Source: Sphingomonadales bacterium (GTDB lineage Bacteria; Pseudomonadota; Alphaproteobacteria; Sphingomonadales; Sphingomonadaceae). Taken from it: a DNA stretch of 6,175 nucleotides. The stretch's first letter is position 1, and each line of letters opens with the position of its first letter. The stretch lies in assembly GCA_004292705.1 (NCBI GenBank), contig RDXA01000145.1, forward strand, positions 1-6,175, in the 5' to 3' direction. The position numbers and the translations under genes are program-made. Under the pieces are notes generated by a model. That model did no database searches. It saw only the letters and a list, made by a program, of their open reading frames with translations, and was not told the origin of the DNA. Of the stretch, positions 4,227-6,175 are shown one piece after another.

Positions 4227-6175
4227 CCCTTGAGCAGGTCCGCCAGCTTGTCGAAGGCCCCGCCCGCGCGAGCCGGGCCGGTGTCTGCGACCGGTCTGGC
4301 CGGGGGTTTTGGCCGATCTGAATGAGGGTGGGGCGGCCGTTTGCCGCTGTCACGCGGGGGCTGGGCGCTGTCGCGATCGGGCCAGGCATTGGCGGGCTGG
4401 GCCGTGGCGGGTTTGCCCTTGCCGCGCGGCGGGCGTTGATCGGCGCGTTCGGGACGCCGCCCAGAACTGCGTTCATCCTTGTCGCCCGGCCGCCGCGGGC
4501 GCCAGTGCCAGCGATCGGGAGCGGGCGGTCCGAAGGCGCCCTCGGCCTGCGCGCGCGCGCGATCACAGCGGAAGCCTGCGCTGCCCAGCAGGCGGCGGGC
4601 ATTCTCCGCCTCCAGCCCGACCGAGACACTCAGCGCCAGATCGACCCGGAACGGACGGCCGCGCTCCTTGGGATGGGCCGCAACCACCGCGCCGCGCGCA
4701 TCGAAGGCGGCGCGCACGATCTTCTCGGCCAGATCGACCCGGATCGCCTGCGTCCCGGCAAAACGGTATCCGGCAGGCAGGCGGCCCTTGGCCCAGCTGC
4801 CCTCGGCCAGCACTGGCTGCATGCTGTCCTGAAGCGGGCGCTGATCCAGCCCGAGCGCGTGAAGCAGCCGCCGCGGGGCGGGCTTGAGCAGCGGCGCGGC
4901 GAAAATGTCGAGCGCGCCGAAGGTGATGCCGAGCTTGCGCAGATAGGGGCGCATTTCCTTGGGCAGGTTCTCCAGCCCGGCTTCTTCACGGCTGATCACC
5001 CCGCGCGCGTCGATCAGGGTGATCACCAGCGCCCGCGCCTGCGATCCGGCGGCGGGATCGCGCGCGGCTTCGGCCAGCGCGCGCAGCGGGGCGAGGGGTT
5101 CGAGCTGTGCATCAAGCCATGCCGCCAGCCCCGCCTCCAGCTTGGCCTTGGCGGCATCGGGCAGCAGGGCGACATCGCGGGTCAGGGCGAGGCGGGGGGC
5201 GCCAAACGGGTGGCCGGGGAAAGTGATTTCGGCCAAGGCACGACCTTGCCAACGGATTGCGCCGCCGGAGATTTCGAGCTCGCTCAGGCCCTGCGTCAAC
5301 AGCCACTCGGCGCGGCTGGCCAGCAGCGCGGGCAGGGCCTTCTCGCCCGCCGCCAGCAGCATCCGCCGGTCAGCGACGCCCGCGGAAGGATCGACATGGA
5401 AGCGGAAGCCCTCCAGCCGTCCGATGCTTTCGCCTTCCACAGTCAGGTGGCCATCGGGTTCGAGCGTGACGGGCAGTGCGCCCGCGTCCTGCCCCAGCGA
5501 TTTCATCAAGAGTGTCGTCCTTCGGTTCACGAAACGCTCGGTCAGTCGCGCGTGCAGCGCATCCGAGAGCTTCGCCTCGACCGCGCGCGCCCGCGCAGCC
5601 ATTTCGTCACGCGCCAGCACCCAATCGGGGCGCTGGCAGATGTAGGCCCAGCTGCGAATCGCAGCGATTCGGCCCTGGAGCGTGTCGATGTCGCCCTGCA
5701 TCTGGTCAAGCTCGGCGATGCGCGCGGCGACGAAATCTGCGCCGAGATACCCCTCGCGCAGGTCGTCCCACAGCCGGGCGACGAAACGCGCGTGCTGTTC
5801 AACGCCAAGGCTGCGGAAATCGGGGAGCGAGCAGGCCTCCCAGAAGCGCCGCACCGATCCGGCCCCGCGCACGGAGCGGCCAATATCGTCCTCGGCGAGC
5901 CGCCGCAGCACCGCCATGTCGATCGCTTCGGGCGCGGCTTTCAAGACGGCGTGGCTGGGCCGCGCCTCAAGGTCTGCGATCAGGGCGGACAGCGTGTCGA
6001 ATCGCGGCATGGCATCGCGCCAGAACAGGTGGGTCAGCGGCGCGAACTTGTGTTCCTCGATCGCGTAGACTTCCTCGTCGGTGAAGGCGAGCGGCCCATT
6101 CGCATCTTGGCCGTCGCCCTTACCGGTGCCCGAAAGCGTCCCGAACGTCCCGTCACGCTGGTGCCGCCCGGCGCG
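4223..6175 (-). CDS. SUV3-like superfamily 2 helicase, C-terminal 650 residues, truncated by the right window edge
   Basis: The frame is open from the right edge to a TGA at 4223-4225. The first visible residues, RAGRHQRDGTFGTL, are the end of motif VI (Q..GRAGR, arginine finger region) of an SF2 helicase, so the ATPase core lies outside the window. The following FTDEEVYAIEEHKFAPLTHL and the block RIAAIRSWAYICQRPDWVLA, then KLSDALHARLTERFVNRRTT, are characteristic of the alphaproteobacterial relatives of mitochondrial SUV3. SUV3 unwinds RNA with polynucleotide phosphorylase; the bacterial substrate is not established. From about visible residue 549 the protein changes to an Arg/Pro/Lys/Asp-rich, probably disordered tail of about 100 residues, ending GGAFDKLADLLKG. 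An internal ATG at 6008-6010 is not the start, because conserved sequence continues upstream of it. It leads the S4-fdxA block. Confidence 0.92.
   Translation of the reverse strand, partial: RAGRHQRDGTFGTLSGTGKGDGQDANGPLAFTDEEVYAIEEHKFAPLTHLFWRDAMPRFDTLSALIADLEARPSHAVLKAAPEAIDMAVLRRLAEDDIGRSVRGAGSVRRFWEACSLPDFRSLGVEQHARFVARLWDDLREGYLGADFVAARIAELDQMQGDIDTLQGRIAAIRSWAYICQRPDWVLARDEMAARARAVEAKLSDALHARLTERFVNRRTTLLMKSLGQDAGALPVTLEPDGHLTVEGESIGRLEGFRFHVDPSAGVADRRMLLAAGEKALPALLASRAEWLLTQGLSELEISGGAIRWQGRALAEITFPGHPFGAPRLALTRDVALLPDAAKAKLEAGLAAWLDAQLEPLAPLRALAEAARDPAAGSQARALVITLIDARGVISREEAGLENLPKEMRPYLRKLGITFGALDIFAAPLLKPAPRRLLHALGLDQRPLQDSMQPVLAEGSWAKGRLPAGYRFAGTQAIRVDLAEKIVRAAFDARGAVVAAHPKERGRPFRVDLALSVSVGLEAENARRLLGSAGFRCDRARAQAEGAFGPPAPDRWHWRPRRPGDKDERSSGRRPERADQRPPRGKGKPATAQPANAWPDRDSAQPPRDSGKRPPHPHSDRPKPPARPVADTGPARAGGAFDKLADLLKG

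Noticed and set aside
4223..6010. Treating the helicase fragment as a complete 595-residue protein
   Set aside because: The frame stays open to the window edge, and the upstream codons encode the conserved RAGRHQRDGTFG and the following helicase sequence.
4309..6084. Many plus-strand frames opposite the helicase gene
   Set aside because: All are Arg/Ala/Ser/Pro-rich shadows produced by GC-rich third positions, with no domain or signal peptide.
1..6175. tRNA, rRNA, CRISPR array, insertion sequence, prophage or defence genes
   Set aside because: I saw no tRNA-like arms, rRNA sequence, regularly spaced repeats, transposase motifs or terminal repeats; every coding region is a housekeeping or envelope-type gene.

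Overview
This is a GC-rich window of ordinary bacterial chromosome. The protein families and gene order point to an alphaproteobacterium, most likely Sphingomonadales near Erythrobacteraceae. This placement rests on recalled similarity of the Sua5, ferredoxin, CarD and SUV3-like helicase sequences to that group; I ran no search. I see no mobile element, CRISPR array, rRNA or tRNA. Coding density is high, and two of the seven genes are cut by the window edges.

Layout, left to right. The left edge holds the N-terminal third or less of an acyl-CoA dehydrogenase on the minus strand. It starts with GTG and runs off the left end. A 72-base divergent gap separates it from a plus-strand Sua5-type threonylcarbamoyl-AMP synthase, which makes the t6A tRNA intermediate. 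That gene converges on, and overlaps by four bases, a minus-strand gene for a small lipoprotein of unknown function. Just upstream of it on the same strand is a larger lipoprotein with a DUF2807-type ladder of glycine-rich repeats. The larger lipoprotein gene has a recognisable promoter whose -10 element lies inside a near-perfect 11-base inverted repeat, a good candidate for a repressor operator.

The right half is a minus-strand block transcribed from right to left. First is the C-terminal 650 residues of a SUV3-like superfamily 2 helicase, cut by the right edge inside helicase motif VI. Next come a small S4-domain RNA-binding protein (4-base ATGA overlap), a 7Fe ferredoxin FdxA (10-base gap), a 277-base non-coding region, and the RNA polymerase-binding regulator CarD/CdnL. 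A strong intrinsic terminator follows carD. carD probably has its own promoter in the 277-base gap, with a perfect TATAAT preceded by TG and a leader of roughly 180 bases.

Functionally, the right-hand block brings together RNA unwinding, RNA binding, low-potential electron transfer and control of transcription initiation. The left part mixes fatty-acid oxidation, tRNA modification and two envelope lipoproteins. Nothing here amounts to an obvious new system. The points most worth a second look are the inverted repeat over the DUF2807 promoter, the long carD leader with a GANTC site beside its promoter, and the charged tail of the helicase with its conserved-looking last residues.
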